Assembly: GCA_025056745.1 (NCBI GenBank)
Contig: JANWVQ010000098.1
Location: 1 to 45,797, forward strand
Direction of reading: 5' to 3'
From: Ignavibacterium sp.
GTDB taxonomy: Bacteria; Bacteroidota; Ignavibacteria; Ignavibacteriales; Ignavibacteriaceae
Length of the DNA stretch: 45,797 bases
Part shown: piece by piece, positions 24,314-34,172 of the stretch
Layout: every line of letters starts with the position of its first letter
How positions within the stretch are numbered: position 1 is the stretch's first letter
The notes under the pieces: generated by a model
What the model saw: only the letters and a program-made list of their open reading frames with translations
Database searches by the model: none
Told to the model about the DNA's origin: nothing
Made by a program: the position numbers and the translations under genes

Positions 24314-25450
24314 ATGGACTTTCATTCTATTCTTCATACCTTGATAACAAACTGGAAAAAGATTTTTAGTGTAACTTTTCTAACGACTTTATTCCTCTTA
24401 TTAATATTTTTATTTATCTATCCACACACTTACCGTGCTACTGCAGTTTTGCTTCCTCCTGAAAAAAGTTCTTCATTATTGGGATTGAGTAATATTCTAT
24501 TTCAACAGAATATGACTTCCTTATTGACACCAAGTCTGTCTAATGCAAGTTCTCAATTATACGCTGAAATTTTGCGAAGTCGAAGTGTTTCTTTATATGT
24601 CATAGAAAAATTAAAAATTCAAGATCAATATGATGAGAATAATTTAATTGAAGCTGCAAACAAGCTCAGCAAAGATGTAAATATCGAATTGACAAAAGAA
24701 GGTCTGTTAAAAGTATCTGTGGATTATACTTCAAAATTTTTACCATTATTTACTGATGATTTGAAATATCGAAAAGAGTTCTCAGCAAAGTTGACAAATA
24801 CATTTGTTGAAGCTTTGGATAAAATTAATAATCAGAAGATAGCTTCAAGATCAAAGAAGGCAAGAATGTTTTTAGAGAATCAAATCAAACAAACCAAAGC
24901 TGTATTGGATTCAGTTGAATTAAAACTTCAAGAATTTCAAAAAAAGAATAAGACAATTTCTCTTCCTGATCAACTTAAAGCTTCTATTGAGAATGCAGCG
25001 AAATTAAAAGCTGAGATTAGTCAAACAGAGATTGAACTTGGATTGCTTAAATATAATGTTCAATCAGATGATAAGATTTATCAATCAGTTCAAAAGAAGC
25101 TCGAGCAATTAAAAGAGCAATACAAAAAGATAGAATCTGAAAATCAAGATTTTCTACTTAATTTTAGTTTAATCCCACAATTAGGAAGAGAACTTGGAGA
25201 ATTATATCGTGAGTTAAAAATACAAAATGAGGTTTATTCATTCCTTCAACAACAATATTACAAAGAAAAAATTGAAGAGAACCGTGATTTACCAACAGTA
25301 GAAGTTTTAGATCCAGCTGTGCCACCGAATAGACCAGTTAGTCCAAGAATATTATTTTATAGTTTTCTTGGAGGTTTATTCGCATTTCTTTTTACATCAG
25401 CAATATCAATTTTCAAAGCAGATAAGTTTAAGATAAAAAAGTCAATGTAA
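24314..25450 (+). CDS. Polysaccharide chain-length determinant (Wzz/GumC type)
   Basis: 378 residues: membrane helix about 19-38, a periplasmic domain with long coiled coil (about 195-290, SRSKKARMFLENQIKQTKAV and following), then PAVPPNRPVSPRILFYSFLG before the second helix (about 347-365). This is the Wzz family layout controlling chain length. No tyrosine kinase domain follows, and none is encoded in the window. It directly follows the export gene, 2 bp apart. Confidence 0.9.
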   Translation: MDFHSILHTLITNWKKIFSVTFLTTLFLLLIFLFIYPHTYRATAVLLPPEKSSSLLGLSNILFQQNMTSLLTPSLSNASSQLYAEILRSRSVSLYVIEKLKIQDQYDENNLIEAANKLSKDVNIELTKEGLLKVSVDYTSKFLPLFTDDLKYRKEFSAKLTNTFVEALDKINNQKIASRSKKARMFLENQIKQTKAVLDSVELKLQEFQKKNKTISLPDQLKASIENAAKLKAEISQTEIELGLLKYNVQSDDKIYQSVQKKLEQLKEQYKKIESENQDFLLNFSLIPQLGRELGELYRELKIQNEVYSFLQQQYYKEKIEENRDLPTVEVLDPAVPPNRPVSPRILFYSFLGGLFAFLFTSAISIFKADKFKIKKSM

Positions 25451-25470
25451 CATTCACTCTTTGATAAAAA

Positions 25471-26205
25471 ATGTCAATTAAAAGTCGAGAGATTTTATAT
25501 TCAAAATATCACAGCTCATTCAAATCTATTACTTCTTCAGATGATAAAAAGAATATTAAAAACTTATTTGAACATTATGATTATAAAATCTATCCATTGA
25601 TAAAGGGTTTTGATAAGTCCTCTAATATTCTTGAATTAGGTTGTGGTCCAGGTTATTTAATCAATTATTTATCTTCCAAAGGATTTAATAAAATAAAGGG
25701 AATTGATATATCAAAAGAGCAAATTCAAATTGCAAAGGCGGCTAATTACGATGTTATGGAAATTGATGTATTCGAATTTTTTAAGAACAATAATGAAAAG
25801 TATGATCTGATTTTTGCTTTTGATTTTTTAGAGCATTTTACAAAAGATGAATTAATTGAATTATCTCATATTATTTATGAAAATCTCAATGATAATGGAA
25901 TTTTTCTTGCCAGAACGCCTAATGGACAAGGTGTATTTGCTGGATATGTTATTTACGGTGATTTAACTCATCAAACAATTTTCAATCCGAATTCATTTAT
26001 TCAACTTATGAGTCAAGCTGGATTCGAAAAAATTGTCTGCTTCGAAAATGGACCGGTAGCAAAAAATCTGAAAGGTTTAATTAGAAAAATTGTTTGGGAA
26101 TATTTTAAGTTAAACTTAAATATTTTCAGATTAAGTGAAATAGGTGGTAGAACAGATATTCTTACACAAGATTTCTATGGTATTTGTTATAAAAAAAGTT
26201 TATGA
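25471..26205 (+). CDS. Class I SAM-dependent methyltransferase in the polysaccharide locus
   Basis: 244 residues, motif I NILELGCGPGYLINYLSSKG with GIDISKEQI after it and a DLIFAFDFLEHF motif, as in UbiG-like methyltransferases. Genes of this type in surface polysaccharide clusters often methylate sugar residues, which is the likely role here by context. ATG 25471 starts 20 bp after the Wzz gene; the stop overlaps the flippase start by four bases. The acceptor is unknown. Confidence 0.85.
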   Translation: MSIKSREILYSKYHSSFKSITSSDDKKNIKNLFEHYDYKIYPLIKGFDKSSNILELGCGPGYLINYLSSKGFNKIKGIDISKEQIQIAKAANYDVMEIDVFEFFKNNNEKYDLIFAFDFLEHFTKDELIELSHIIYENLNDNGIFLARTPNGQGVFAGYVIYGDLTHQTIFNPNSFIQLMSQAGFEKIVCFENGPVAKNLKGLIRKIVWEYFKLNLNIFRLSEIGGRTDILTQDFYGICYKKSL

Positions 26206-27713
26206 GCTATAAATCATTTATTGGTAGAGCTGCAATAATAGTCACTTTGATAAGTCTTTTGAGCAGATTATTGGGTTTTGTTAGAGAAATTCTTTTCGCT
26301 AACTACTATGGAACAAATCAAGAGTATGATAAATATCTTGTTGCTTCAATTATTCCATTGACAATCAATACTATCTCCATTTTCTTTTACCAAAATTATT
26401 TCATACCAAATTATGCAAAAGTAAAAAATGAAAATGAAGGTTATGAAGAAGGATTTACTTATAAAATATTTATTAGATCAATTTTATTTTCAATTATAAT
26501 TCTGTTTTTTTTAATCAATTTTAGAAAGCAAATTCTTTATTTATATACTGGTAAAAGTTTTGTTGATTATCAGATTGAATTGATTTTTATTTACTTCTCA
26601 TTGACTATTTTCCCATCAATAATTTCTTCTTTCTTTTCTGCATACCTGAATATTAAAAATGAATTCTCAGTTCCTTCTTATTCTATTTTATCTTTGAATA
26701 TTTTGACAATACTGGCAATAATTTATTCAAATGGAGAAAATATAATTTTAATCTCAATTGGATATTTGATTGGATCTATTTTGCAGCTAATATTTTTAGT
26801 CTTCAAAGTAGATTTATCAAAGATCACTTCAGGTAGATATTACGCAAAAAATAAATTGATAAAATTGTCTTTTAATTCTTTTATTTCAGTTCTATTAATA
26901 GAATCGATTGGACAATTATATTCAATCGCTGATAGATATTTTTATTCTGAATTGGACTCTGGTGGAATAGCATCTCTTAATTATGCAACAAGCATTTATT
27001 TGTTGCCAGTTACCATTTTTACATTTTCTTTATCGACAGTAATTATGCCAAAGATCTCTGAGCTTTTTGCCAATAAGAAAATTGAAGAAATGAATTCCAT
27101 ACTAGATAGGGTTATTTCATTATCAATTTTCTTCTTCATCCCAATAATTATTCTATTTACTTTTTGGGGTGAAAAAATTGTTAGGATCTTTTTTGAACGT
27201 GGTTCGTTTAGTGAATTAAGTACAAAGATGACAACGGATGTTCTTTTTTATCTTTCATTAAGCTTGGTGTTTTATGTTGTATATGGCTTATTAAACAAAT
27301 ATTTGTATTCTCTTAGAGAAAGTTTCTTTCTTTTGGTAATTACAATAATGATTATAATTACAAAAATTATTTTCAATTACACTTTAGTTGGTTATTATAA
27401 GCAGAACGGTTTGGCAATATCTACAACCATTAGCTATTTATTGTTTTTTGTTTTAGCTTTTATGAAAATTAAAGCGAAATTAGATTATAAATTGAATAAA
27501 AAACTATTCAGCGATTTAATGTTTTATTTATTCAACACAGTTTTATCATCTATCATAGCATTAATTCTATCTTCACTAATAAATGTCTCAAATATTTTTC
27601 ACGATTATCTATTTATCATCATATTTTTTGTTATTTACTTTATTAATAATATGATATTAGGAGAGAAGAATCAGATGATGATTTTATCACAAATTAGAAT
27701 GATGATAAAATGA
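26202..27713 (+). CDS. MurJ-family (MOP superfamily) lipid-linked sugar flippase
   Basis: 503 residues, about 14 predicted membrane helices. The N-terminal ISLLSRLLGFVREILFANYYG is a strong MurJ/MviN signature (S-R-x-x-G-x-x-R-D/E), and FFERGSFSELSTKMTT resembles the conserved F-x-R-G-x-F segment. By family it would flip lipid II, but in this locus it more likely translocates the polysaccharide repeat unit, the role usually taken by Wzx; no separate Wzx is present. The overlap with the methyltransferase (ATGA) and with the epimerase supports belonging to this locus. Confidence 0.85.
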   Translation: MSYKSFIGRAAIIVTLISLLSRLLGFVREILFANYYGTNQEYDKYLVASIIPLTINTISIFFYQNYFIPNYAKVKNENEGYEEGFTYKIFIRSILFSIIILFFLINFRKQILYLYTGKSFVDYQIELIFIYFSLTIFPSIISSFFSAYLNIKNEFSVPSYSILSLNILTILAIIYSNGENIILISIGYLIGSILQLIFLVFKVDLSKITSGRYYAKNKLIKLSFNSFISVLLIESIGQLYSIADRYFYSELDSGGIASLNYATSIYLLPVTIFTFSLSTVIMPKISELFANKKIEEMNSILDRVISLSIFFFIPIIILFTFWGEKIVRIFFERGSFSELSTKMTTDVLFYLSLSLVFYVVYGLLNKYLYSLRESFFLLVITIMIIITKIIFNYTLVGYYKQNGLAISTTISYLLFFVLAFMKIKAKLDYKLNKKLFSDLMFYLFNTVLSSIIALILSSLINVSNIFHDYLFIIIFFVIYFINNMILGEKNQMMILSQIRMMIK

Positions 27714-28666
27714 AATTAGCTTTATATTGGAATAAGATAAAAGTTTTCTTAAATCCTGAAAGTGCATCTTACTGGCACACAATCACTCGTTGCACGATCG
27801 ATAAAACCCCAGAGAGGCTTGGAAGATATTATTTAAATTTTGAGTCTAAATTATTTTATCCTGAGAAAATGGATGATAATGGGATCCCGTTATGGAAAAT
27901 AAATAATGAGCCTTATTTTCATCATCCTATAGTAATTGCGCAATATGCCTTAGGAATTTATGAACACTATTTACAAAGTGGGTTTAGTGATGAAGAGCTA
28001 AAGAGAAAATTTTTAGTGCAAGTTGATTGGTTTAAGAAAAACTTTAAAGAAACAAATTGTGGAAAAGTTTGGTACATTTACTACGACATACCTTATTATA
28101 AACTTTATAAACCCTGGTATTCTGCTTTGTCACAAGGAGAAGCTGTATCGGTATTAACGAGAGCCTTTTTAATTAATAAGGATGAAAGTTTAATAGAATT
28201 ATGCGAAGCAGCTATTAATCCTTTTTTTGTTGAAGTAAGTAATGGTGGATTATTAAACTACTTTGATGGCATTCCAGTTTTTGAAGAATATCCTTCACCC
28301 ATAAAGACTGTAGCTGTTCTAAATGGTTTTATATTTTCTCTTTTTGGCTTGTATGATCTATTTCTTCTCAGTAAAAGTAAAAAAGCAGAAGAATTATTCG
28401 CTCGAGGTGTAAAATCCATAAAAAAATTACTACCTTATTATGATACTGGTTATTGGGTAAGATATTTTCTCTATGACTATCCTAAAGAATATGTAGCATC
28501 CTTTACTTATATTTCATTAATGTATGAACAATTAAGGGTTCTTTATCATCTGACTGATGACAAAATATTTAGTGATTATTCTGAAAAATGGAGACAATAT
28601 TCTGAAAACAAATTTTTCAAGATGAGAGCATTAGTAAAGAAGATCATTTATGCAAATAGTTTTTGA
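27710..28666 (+). CDS. D-glucuronyl C5-epimerase domain protein
   Basis: 318 residues matching the C-terminal domain of animal heparan sulfate glucuronyl C5-epimerase (GLCE). Shared signatures in order: SALSQGEAVSVLTRAFL (138-154), FEEYPSPIKTVAVLNGFIFS (191-210), LFGLYDL (211-217), YYDTGYW (243-249) and YISLMYEQLRVLYHL (267-281). The last two correspond to the region of catalytic Tyr in the human enzyme. It would convert D-glucuronic to L-iduronic acid units or a related uronate. No signal peptide is visible, so it is probably cytoplasmic, acting on lipid-linked or nucleotide intermediates. Overlaps both neighbours. Confidence 0.85.
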   Translation: MKLALYWNKIKVFLNPESASYWHTITRCTIDKTPERLGRYYLNFESKLFYPEKMDDNGIPLWKINNEPYFHHPIVIAQYALGIYEHYLQSGFSDEELKRKFLVQVDWFKKNFKETNCGKVWYIYYDIPYYKLYKPWYSALSQGEAVSVLTRAFLINKDESLIELCEAAINPFFVEVSNGGLLNYFDGIPVFEEYPSPIKTVAVLNGFIFSLFGLYDLFLLSKSKKAEELFARGVKSIKKLLPYYDTGYWVRYFLYDYPKEYVASFTYISLMYEQLRVLYHLTDDKIFSDYSEKWRQYSENKFFKMRALVKKIIYANSF

Positions 28667-29786
28667 TTATTTAATGTATAAAAGTATTACTAAAAAAATA
28701 TCTGGAAATTTCATTATTGAAAATTTACTTCAATTTTTCTTTGATGTAGTCTTAAAGTTAATTCGATTTTTATCTAAATTATTTTCCAAAAAGGGAGGAA
28801 GTGTTTGCATAATAAGCATTCACAAGTTAGGCGATTCAATTTTTACTTTTGATACTATAAATTCAATCAAAACTTATTATAAAAATAGAGATGTATTCAT
28901 AATTTGTAATTATAATTCAAAGGATATTTACAATTTAATCCATCCAAAGGAATTTGTGTTAAATTTACCAAAAAGTTGTTTCCATTTTAATGATAGATAT
29001 TTAGATTCAAAAGCAAGAAAAATCTTAAGGTCTTTAAATCCTGAAATAATCATAGACATCACTGGAGTTATGACATCTGCAAGTTTGATTTTTAACTCAA
29101 CTGCAAAAGAAATATTTGGAATTAATAGAAAATTATTTAGATCAATTTATGATAAATTCATTGAGACAAATACAAACCTTGTATCAAAACAAATTTATTT
29201 AAATGCTATCAAAGAAATAATTCCGATAAATCCAATTATAACTAACAAAGTAAGAAACAATAACTCAAATTCAATAAAAACAATACTAATAGCTCCATTC
29301 GCAGGATGGAAATCAAGAGAATGGGGACTTGGAAAATACATAACATTGAGTGAGAGATTATCGAACGATTATGAGGTTGAATTATTATTTGATCAAACAT
29401 TTATAACAAGAGAAATTATTGATTATCTCTCAATAAATGGTATCAAGTATTATATATCAAAATCCGTAAATGAATTAATTAACAAAATAAAGGAATACGA
29501 CCTTGTAATTGGTAATGATTCTGGTCCGATTCACATAGCAGAATTTTTAGGTAAATACACTTTCACAATTTACGGTCCAACAAATCCTTATTATCATAAG
29601 GAAGAGGGAGAAAATCACGAATTCATTCAAAAAGTATTACCGTGTTCTCCTACTTCAAGCGAAAGACTTTGTTTTACTGATGGAGGTAAAGATGGATGTC
29701 CATCTTTTGAATGTATGAGTTTATTATCAGTTGATGAAGTTTATGAAAAATTATTAAAATCAATTTCGAAATGGAATTCAGATTGA
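28650..29786 (+). CDS. Glycosyltransferase family 9 (heptosyltransferase-like)
   Basis: 378 residues with a GT-B fold. VCIISIHKLGDSIFTFD is the N-terminal beta-strand and loop of GT9, and VIGNDSGPIHIAEFLGKYTF with YGPTNP is the donor-binding region shared with WaaF/WaaC. An N-terminal extension of about 50 residues includes a hydrophobic stretch and is unusual. The start overlaps the epimerase by 17 bases; ATG 28674 would avoid the overlap but has no ribosome site. The sugar added is unknown; in this locus it assembles or anchors the polymer. Confidence 0.85.
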   Translation: MQIVFDYLMYKSITKKISGNFIIENLLQFFFDVVLKLIRFLSKLFSKKGGSVCIISIHKLGDSIFTFDTINSIKTYYKNRDVFIICNYNSKDIYNLIHPKEFVLNLPKSCFHFNDRYLDSKARKILRSLNPEIIIDITGVMTSASLIFNSTAKEIFGINRKLFRSIYDKFIETNTNLVSKQIYLNAIKEIIPINPIITNKVRNNNSNSIKTILIAPFAGWKSREWGLGKYITLSERLSNDYEVELLFDQTFITREIIDYLSINGIKYYISKSVNELINKIKEYDLVIGNDSGPIHIAEFLGKYTFTIYGPTNPYYHKEEGENHEFIQKVLPCSPTSSERLCFTDGGKDGCPSFECMSLLSVDEVYEKLLKSISKWNSD

Positions 29787-31207
29787 TTAAAGAAAATATA
29801 AAATCATTGATATCTTATTTTAATGTTAATAAAAAGGAAATAGTTGCTTATTCTTTTTTAGCAGCCATAATGTTTGCAGTTTTTGCAGATATATATTACT
29901 TGCCTTTTGCTCTATTAGTAGCAATAATATTATATAATTACTTAAATGAAAAGACATTCATTTTTTTTAGCATAATAATTTTAATTTCATTTACAGGAGA
30001 AGCTGTAGAAAATTTAAGAGATTATTTTACAATACTTGCGATAATAGGACTCACACTTTTTTTTATTAAAAAATACGGACTTAACTTTAATGATTATCCT
30101 AAGCCACCAAAATTAATTTTGAGGCTTTGGTTTCTTTTTATTTTTACGTTAGCTTTCAGCACTATTATAAATGGCTTTCACTTTGCAGGAATTGATGTCC
30201 TATTCAAAGCAATTGTATTCTTTTCAATTTGTTATTTCTTGTATGCATTTTTAGAGGAGAAAGACAATAAATTTAATCACTACTATTTGATATTAAGCCT
30301 TTTCTCAGCTAGTTTGATTCTTAGTATTACAGTTTATTATGAATTGATTTCAGCTGGGTTCACTGTTTTTCTTGTTGAAGGATTTTTTGCAAGATTTGCA
30401 GGTGTTTATGGAAATTTCAATACTTTAGCTTTGGTAATATCTCTTAACGTAATTCTATCTATAATAGCAATCTACACTGAAAACGTTCCCGGATGGGTTA
30501 AAAAATATTTCATACCATTCTATTTAATAAATAATTTTTTCATAATCTTTCTTACAAACTCAAGAGCAGCTATACTTGCATTATCCGTTGCGCTACTATT
30601 TCTTTTTTATCATTTGAATAAAAAAATAATCTTATTATTTGTTGGATTAGTAGCTTCTGTATTACTTCTTTATTTAATTGATCCATTTACTCAGTCTTTG
30701 ATTGATGCTTATATTAGACTTGACACAGTATCACAAAGAGATTATCTGTGGGCTGCTGGAATAGAGGTTATGAAAGACTATCCAATCTTTGGTGTTGGTA
30801 CTGAAATGTTTCATCATAAGTTTTACACGTATGTTCCTACTGCTGGTGCTTATATGTTTGATTTGTTTAGAATACTTCAAAAACCTCATCCACATAATTA
30901 TTCACTATGGCTTATCACAGAAAATGGAATATTAGGTTGGATATGTGCTTTTGCAATTTTTGGATTTTACTTTTATATGGGATTTAAATTGATAAAAAAA
31001 TTATCTATTCAAAAAGATGAACCCTATTATTTTTCTTTAGGATTAACTGCAGTTGGTATCTTGGTTTTTGTGAGATCTTTCTTTGAAGTTGAAGGAATTT
31101 TTTCTTATGGCTATATCTCAAGGGATTTACCATTTTGGATAAATTACATTTTGTTAGGTTATTATTATAAAAAATATTTTGAAAATCAGGAGGCTCAAAG
31201 CTCTTGA
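29771..31207 (+). CDS. O-antigen polymerase/ligase family membrane protein (Wzy/WaaL-like)
   Basis: 478 residues with about 10-12 membrane helices and the large loop characteristic of Wzy_C proteins, including NNFFIIFLTNSRAAILALS and the PHPHNYSLWLITENGILG segment, which match O-antigen ligase/polymerase homologues. It would polymerise repeat units or ligate the finished polymer. Family alone cannot separate the two roles. The start overlaps GT9 by 16 bases and the stop overlaps the next gene. Confidence 0.85.
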   Translation: MEFRLIKENIKSLISYFNVNKKEIVAYSFLAAIMFAVFADIYYLPFALLVAIILYNYLNEKTFIFFSIIILISFTGEAVENLRDYFTILAIIGLTLFFIKKYGLNFNDYPKPPKLILRLWFLFIFTLAFSTIINGFHFAGIDVLFKAIVFFSICYFLYAFLEEKDNKFNHYYLILSLFSASLILSITVYYELISAGFTVFLVEGFFARFAGVYGNFNTLALVISLNVILSIIAIYTENVPGWVKKYFIPFYLINNFFIIFLTNSRAAILALSVALLFLFYHLNKKIILLFVGLVASVLLLYLIDPFTQSLIDAYIRLDTVSQRDYLWAAGIEVMKDYPIFGVGTEMFHHKFYTYVPTAGAYMFDLFRILQKPHPHNYSLWLITENGILGWICAFAIFGFYFYMGFKLIKKLSIQKDEPYYFSLGLTAVGILVFVRSFFEVEGIFSYGYISRDLPFWINYILLGYYYKKYFENQEAQSS

Positions 31208-32325
31208 AAAGAAATATTAAAGTTCTGATTCTGTCTGATCCTTCTTCAAGTCATACTTCAAAATGGGTAAATTCTTTATTTGATGCTGGAATAGATTTAA
31301 TTCTTATAGGACTGGCTGATTATGACTTTAATGAGTATAACAGAAATATAAAAATAGAAGTCATAGATTTCTCCAAATCTGCTAAAGGTAAACCTGATGG
31401 TGATCCAAGAAAATTAGTTTATTTGAGATCTATTTCATTCGTAAAAAAAATTATAAAATCTTTCAAGCCTGATATTTTGCACGCCCACTATGCATCAAGT
31501 TATGGTTTGATTGGTGCTTTATGCGGATTTCAACCTCTTTTAGTTTCAGTTTGGGGTAATGATGTATATGATTTCCCTAAAAAATCTTTTATTCATAAAA
31601 AGTCCTTTGAATATGTTTTAAAGAAGAGTTACAGAATATTCTCAACAAGTAAGATAATGGCTGATGAAATTAGCAAATACACAAATAAAAACATTAAAAT
31701 AATCCCTTTTGGAATTGATGTTAGTATATTTAAACCTTTTGAAACAGAAAAATTATTTCCTGGTGATACTATAATTTTAGGTGCAGTTAAATCTTTATCA
31801 TATAAATATGGAAACGACAAAGTAATCAAAGCATACAAAATCGTTAAAGAGAAATTACCTGAATATAATTTAAAGCTACTTTTAGTTGGTGATGGAATAT
31901 TAAAACAAAAGATGGAAGAATTGGTGGTAAGTCTTGGATTAACTGATGATGTAAAATTTATTGGCAAAGTGCCTCATAGTCAGGTTACTAAATACCACAA
32001 TATGATAGACATTCATATTTATCCATCAATTTGGGAAAGCTTTGGAGTTTCAAACTTAGAGGCTGCAGCGTGTGAAAAGGTTCAAGTTGCTTCTAATATC
32101 GGAGGATTTAAAGAAATACTTAATGATGGCATTGATTCGTTTTTAGTTGATCCAAATTCTCTAGAGGATATTGTAGATAAAATCATTTTGCTGATTAAAA
32201 ATAAAGAGCTCAGAATCAAAATGGGAAAAGAAGCAAGAAATAATGTTATAAAAAAATTCAATTGGCAAGATAACGTCAAAGATATGATTGAAGAATATTA
32301 TTCTGTATTAAAAGGTTATAAATAA
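31204..32325 (+). CDS. Glycosyltransferase family 4
   Basis: 373 residues, GT-B fold. DPSSSHTSKWVNSLFDAGID starts the N-terminal Rossmann domain, PDILHAHYASSYG follows, and PSIWESFGVSNLEAAACEKV contains the E-x7-E donor-binding motif of GT4. Starts at TTG 31204, overlapping the previous stop by four bases, after gaaaatcaggaggctc (strong AGGAGG). Ends sharing its last base with asnB (TAATG). Sugar unknown. Confidence 0.9.
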   Translation: MKRNIKVLILSDPSSSHTSKWVNSLFDAGIDLILIGLADYDFNEYNRNIKIEVIDFSKSAKGKPDGDPRKLVYLRSISFVKKIIKSFKPDILHAHYASSYGLIGALCGFQPLLVSVWGNDVYDFPKKSFIHKKSFEYVLKKSYRIFSTSKIMADEISKYTNKNIKIIPFGIDVSIFKPFETEKLFPGDTIILGAVKSLSYKYGNDKVIKAYKIVKEKLPEYNLKLLLVGDGILKQKMEELVVSLGLTDDVKFIGKVPHSQVTKYHNMIDIHIYPSIWESFGVSNLEAAACEKVQVASNIGGFKEILNDGIDSFLVDPNSLEDIVDKIILLIKNKELRIKMGKEARNNVIKKFNWQDNVKDMIEEYYSVLKGYK

Positions 32326-34172
32326 TGTGTGGAATTTTTGGCGCAGTATCTTTCGATATTCCCTTCAATAAAAAAGATTTTGAAAAATTCTGTGTGCTTA
32401 CTGATATGATTTCTTATCGAGGACCTGATGCATCAGGGTATAAGGGATTTGATTCAAAATCTAAAATTATATCAGATGAGAGATTTAATGTTTTTTTTGG
32501 TCATCGAAGACTTTCAATAATTGATTTGTCTTCAGAAGGAAATCAACCACTTCACTCCGATGGATGTTGGATTATATACAATGGAGAAATTTTTAATTAC
32601 ATTGAATTAAGAGATGAATTAAAATTAAAAGGCTGTGTATTTAGTACCAATACTGATACAGAAGTAATAACAAAGGTTTACAAAAACTATGGTGTTGATG
32701 GTTTTGATAAGCTCAATGGTATGTGGGCTTTTGCAATTTATGATCAGGAAAAAAATATAGTTGTTTTATCACGTGATAGATTTTCTATAAAGCCTTTGTT
32801 TTATTATCAGTTAAATAATTACTTCTATTTCTCAAGCGAAATAAAACAATTATTACCTCTTCTTGATAAAAAAGAAATTCACTTTGAGACGATGCAAAAT
32901 TTTCTTCAACAAGGACTTTTAGAAATTGATGAGAATTCTTTTTTCAATGGTATTAAGAGAATTAAACCTAAAAGTTATTTGATAATAAATTTGAACAATA
33001 ATAAAATCCAGAGCGGTATTTACTGGAATTACTCTGAACCATCTTTTGATATTTCATACCAACAAGCAAAAGAAAAATTTTTAGAGCTATTTTTTGATAG
33101 CGTTAAAATCAGATTAAGAAGCGATGTTTCCTTAGGTTCTTTGCTTAGCGGAGGTATTGACTCTTCGGCAATAACTGCAGTTGCTACGAAATTATCTCCA
33201 AATAAAATTTCTACTTTTTCAATTATATCAAATGAAAAAAAAGTCAGCGAGGAAAAATTCATAGACATCTTCAATGAAAATTTTCAAACGAATAATAAGA
33301 AACTTTTAGTTGAATCAAATTTTTTGAATGAACAATTTGATAAAGTATTATTTCATCAAGATGAACCGTTTAATTACCTAATAGTATTTGCACATTATCA
33401 ACTAATTAAAACATTAAATGAAAATTCAGATATAGTTGTAATATTAAATGGTCAAGGTGGAGATGAAGTAATGCTCGGATACTTAAGATTTTATTTTTTC
33501 TACCTAAAGTATTTATACAAAAGTAGAAATTTATCAAGACTATTTAATGAAATATTTCATTCTTTAATAAATAGAACTGCTTTATATCAAATTAAAATTA
33601 ATGCAGCTAAAAGATATTTACCTAAAGTCTTGTTATCAGACAAAACTTTTCTAACCAAGAAAAAAGATTTAGTAGAGGTTTGGAAGTTTAATAATTTGAG
33701 GGAAGTTCAAATTAATGAAATAGATAAATTCTCAATACCTTATATTAATAGATATGAAGATAGAAATTCTATGGCATTCTCAAAAGAGATTCGATTACCT
33801 TTTTTGGATCATAGATTAGTTGACTTTTTAATTAATATTCCAGATTCATATAAAATAAACAAAGGATGGAGTAAGTACATATTGAGGGATTGTATTTCTT
33901 TATTACCAAAAAAAATCAGATGGCGAAGAGATAAAAAAGGTTTTTCATTACCTGAAGAAAAATGGGTTAAAGAAGACTTGAAAAATGAAATTATTAAGAC
34001 ATTTTCGAACAATGAAAGTATTTTATCTCAACTAGGTTTTATTAGCGATAGAAAATTTATGGATTACTTTTCAAGATTTTTAAGCGGTGATCAAAGAACT
34101 CACTCAACGGATATAAGTCGTGTTTATATACTTGAAAGATGGGCAAGAAAATATTTTGGTTATAACTTATGA
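32325..34172 (+). CDS. Asparagine synthetase-type amidotransferase, probably sugar-modifying
   Basis: 615 residues. Starts MCGIFGAVSF with Cys2 as N-terminal nucleophile of the glutaminase domain, including RLSIIDLSSEGNQPLH and YNGEIFNYIELRD; then the synthetase domain with PP-loop SLLSGGIDSSAITAVA and C-terminal RLPFLDHRLVDFLINIP. This is the AsnB fold (class II Gln amidotransferase). AsnB itself is possible, but homologues inside O-antigen loci (such as WbpS) amidate uronic acids, and here it lies between glycosyltransferases in a locus with a uronate epimerase. I infer that role, with moderate confidence. Confidence 0.9.
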   Translation: MCGIFGAVSFDIPFNKKDFEKFCVLTDMISYRGPDASGYKGFDSKSKIISDERFNVFFGHRRLSIIDLSSEGNQPLHSDGCWIIYNGEIFNYIELRDELKLKGCVFSTNTDTEVITKVYKNYGVDGFDKLNGMWAFAIYDQEKNIVVLSRDRFSIKPLFYYQLNNYFYFSSEIKQLLPLLDKKEIHFETMQNFLQQGLLEIDENSFFNGIKRIKPKSYLIINLNNNKIQSGIYWNYSEPSFDISYQQAKEKFLELFFDSVKIRLRSDVSLGSLLSGGIDSSAITAVATKLSPNKISTFSIISNEKKVSEEKFIDIFNENFQTNNKKLLVESNFLNEQFDKVLFHQDEPFNYLIVFAHYQLIKTLNENSDIVVILNGQGGDEVMLGYLRFYFFYLKYLYKSRNLSRLFNEIFHSLINRTALYQIKINAAKRYLPKVLLSDKTFLTKKKDLVEVWKFNNLREVQINEIDKFSIPYINRYEDRNSMAFSKEIRLPFLDHRLVDFLINIPDSYKINKGWSKYILRDCISLLPKKIRWRRDKKGFSLPEEKWVKEDLKNEIIKTFSNNESILSQLGFISDRKFMDYFSRFLSGDQRTHSTDISRVYILERWARKYFGYNL

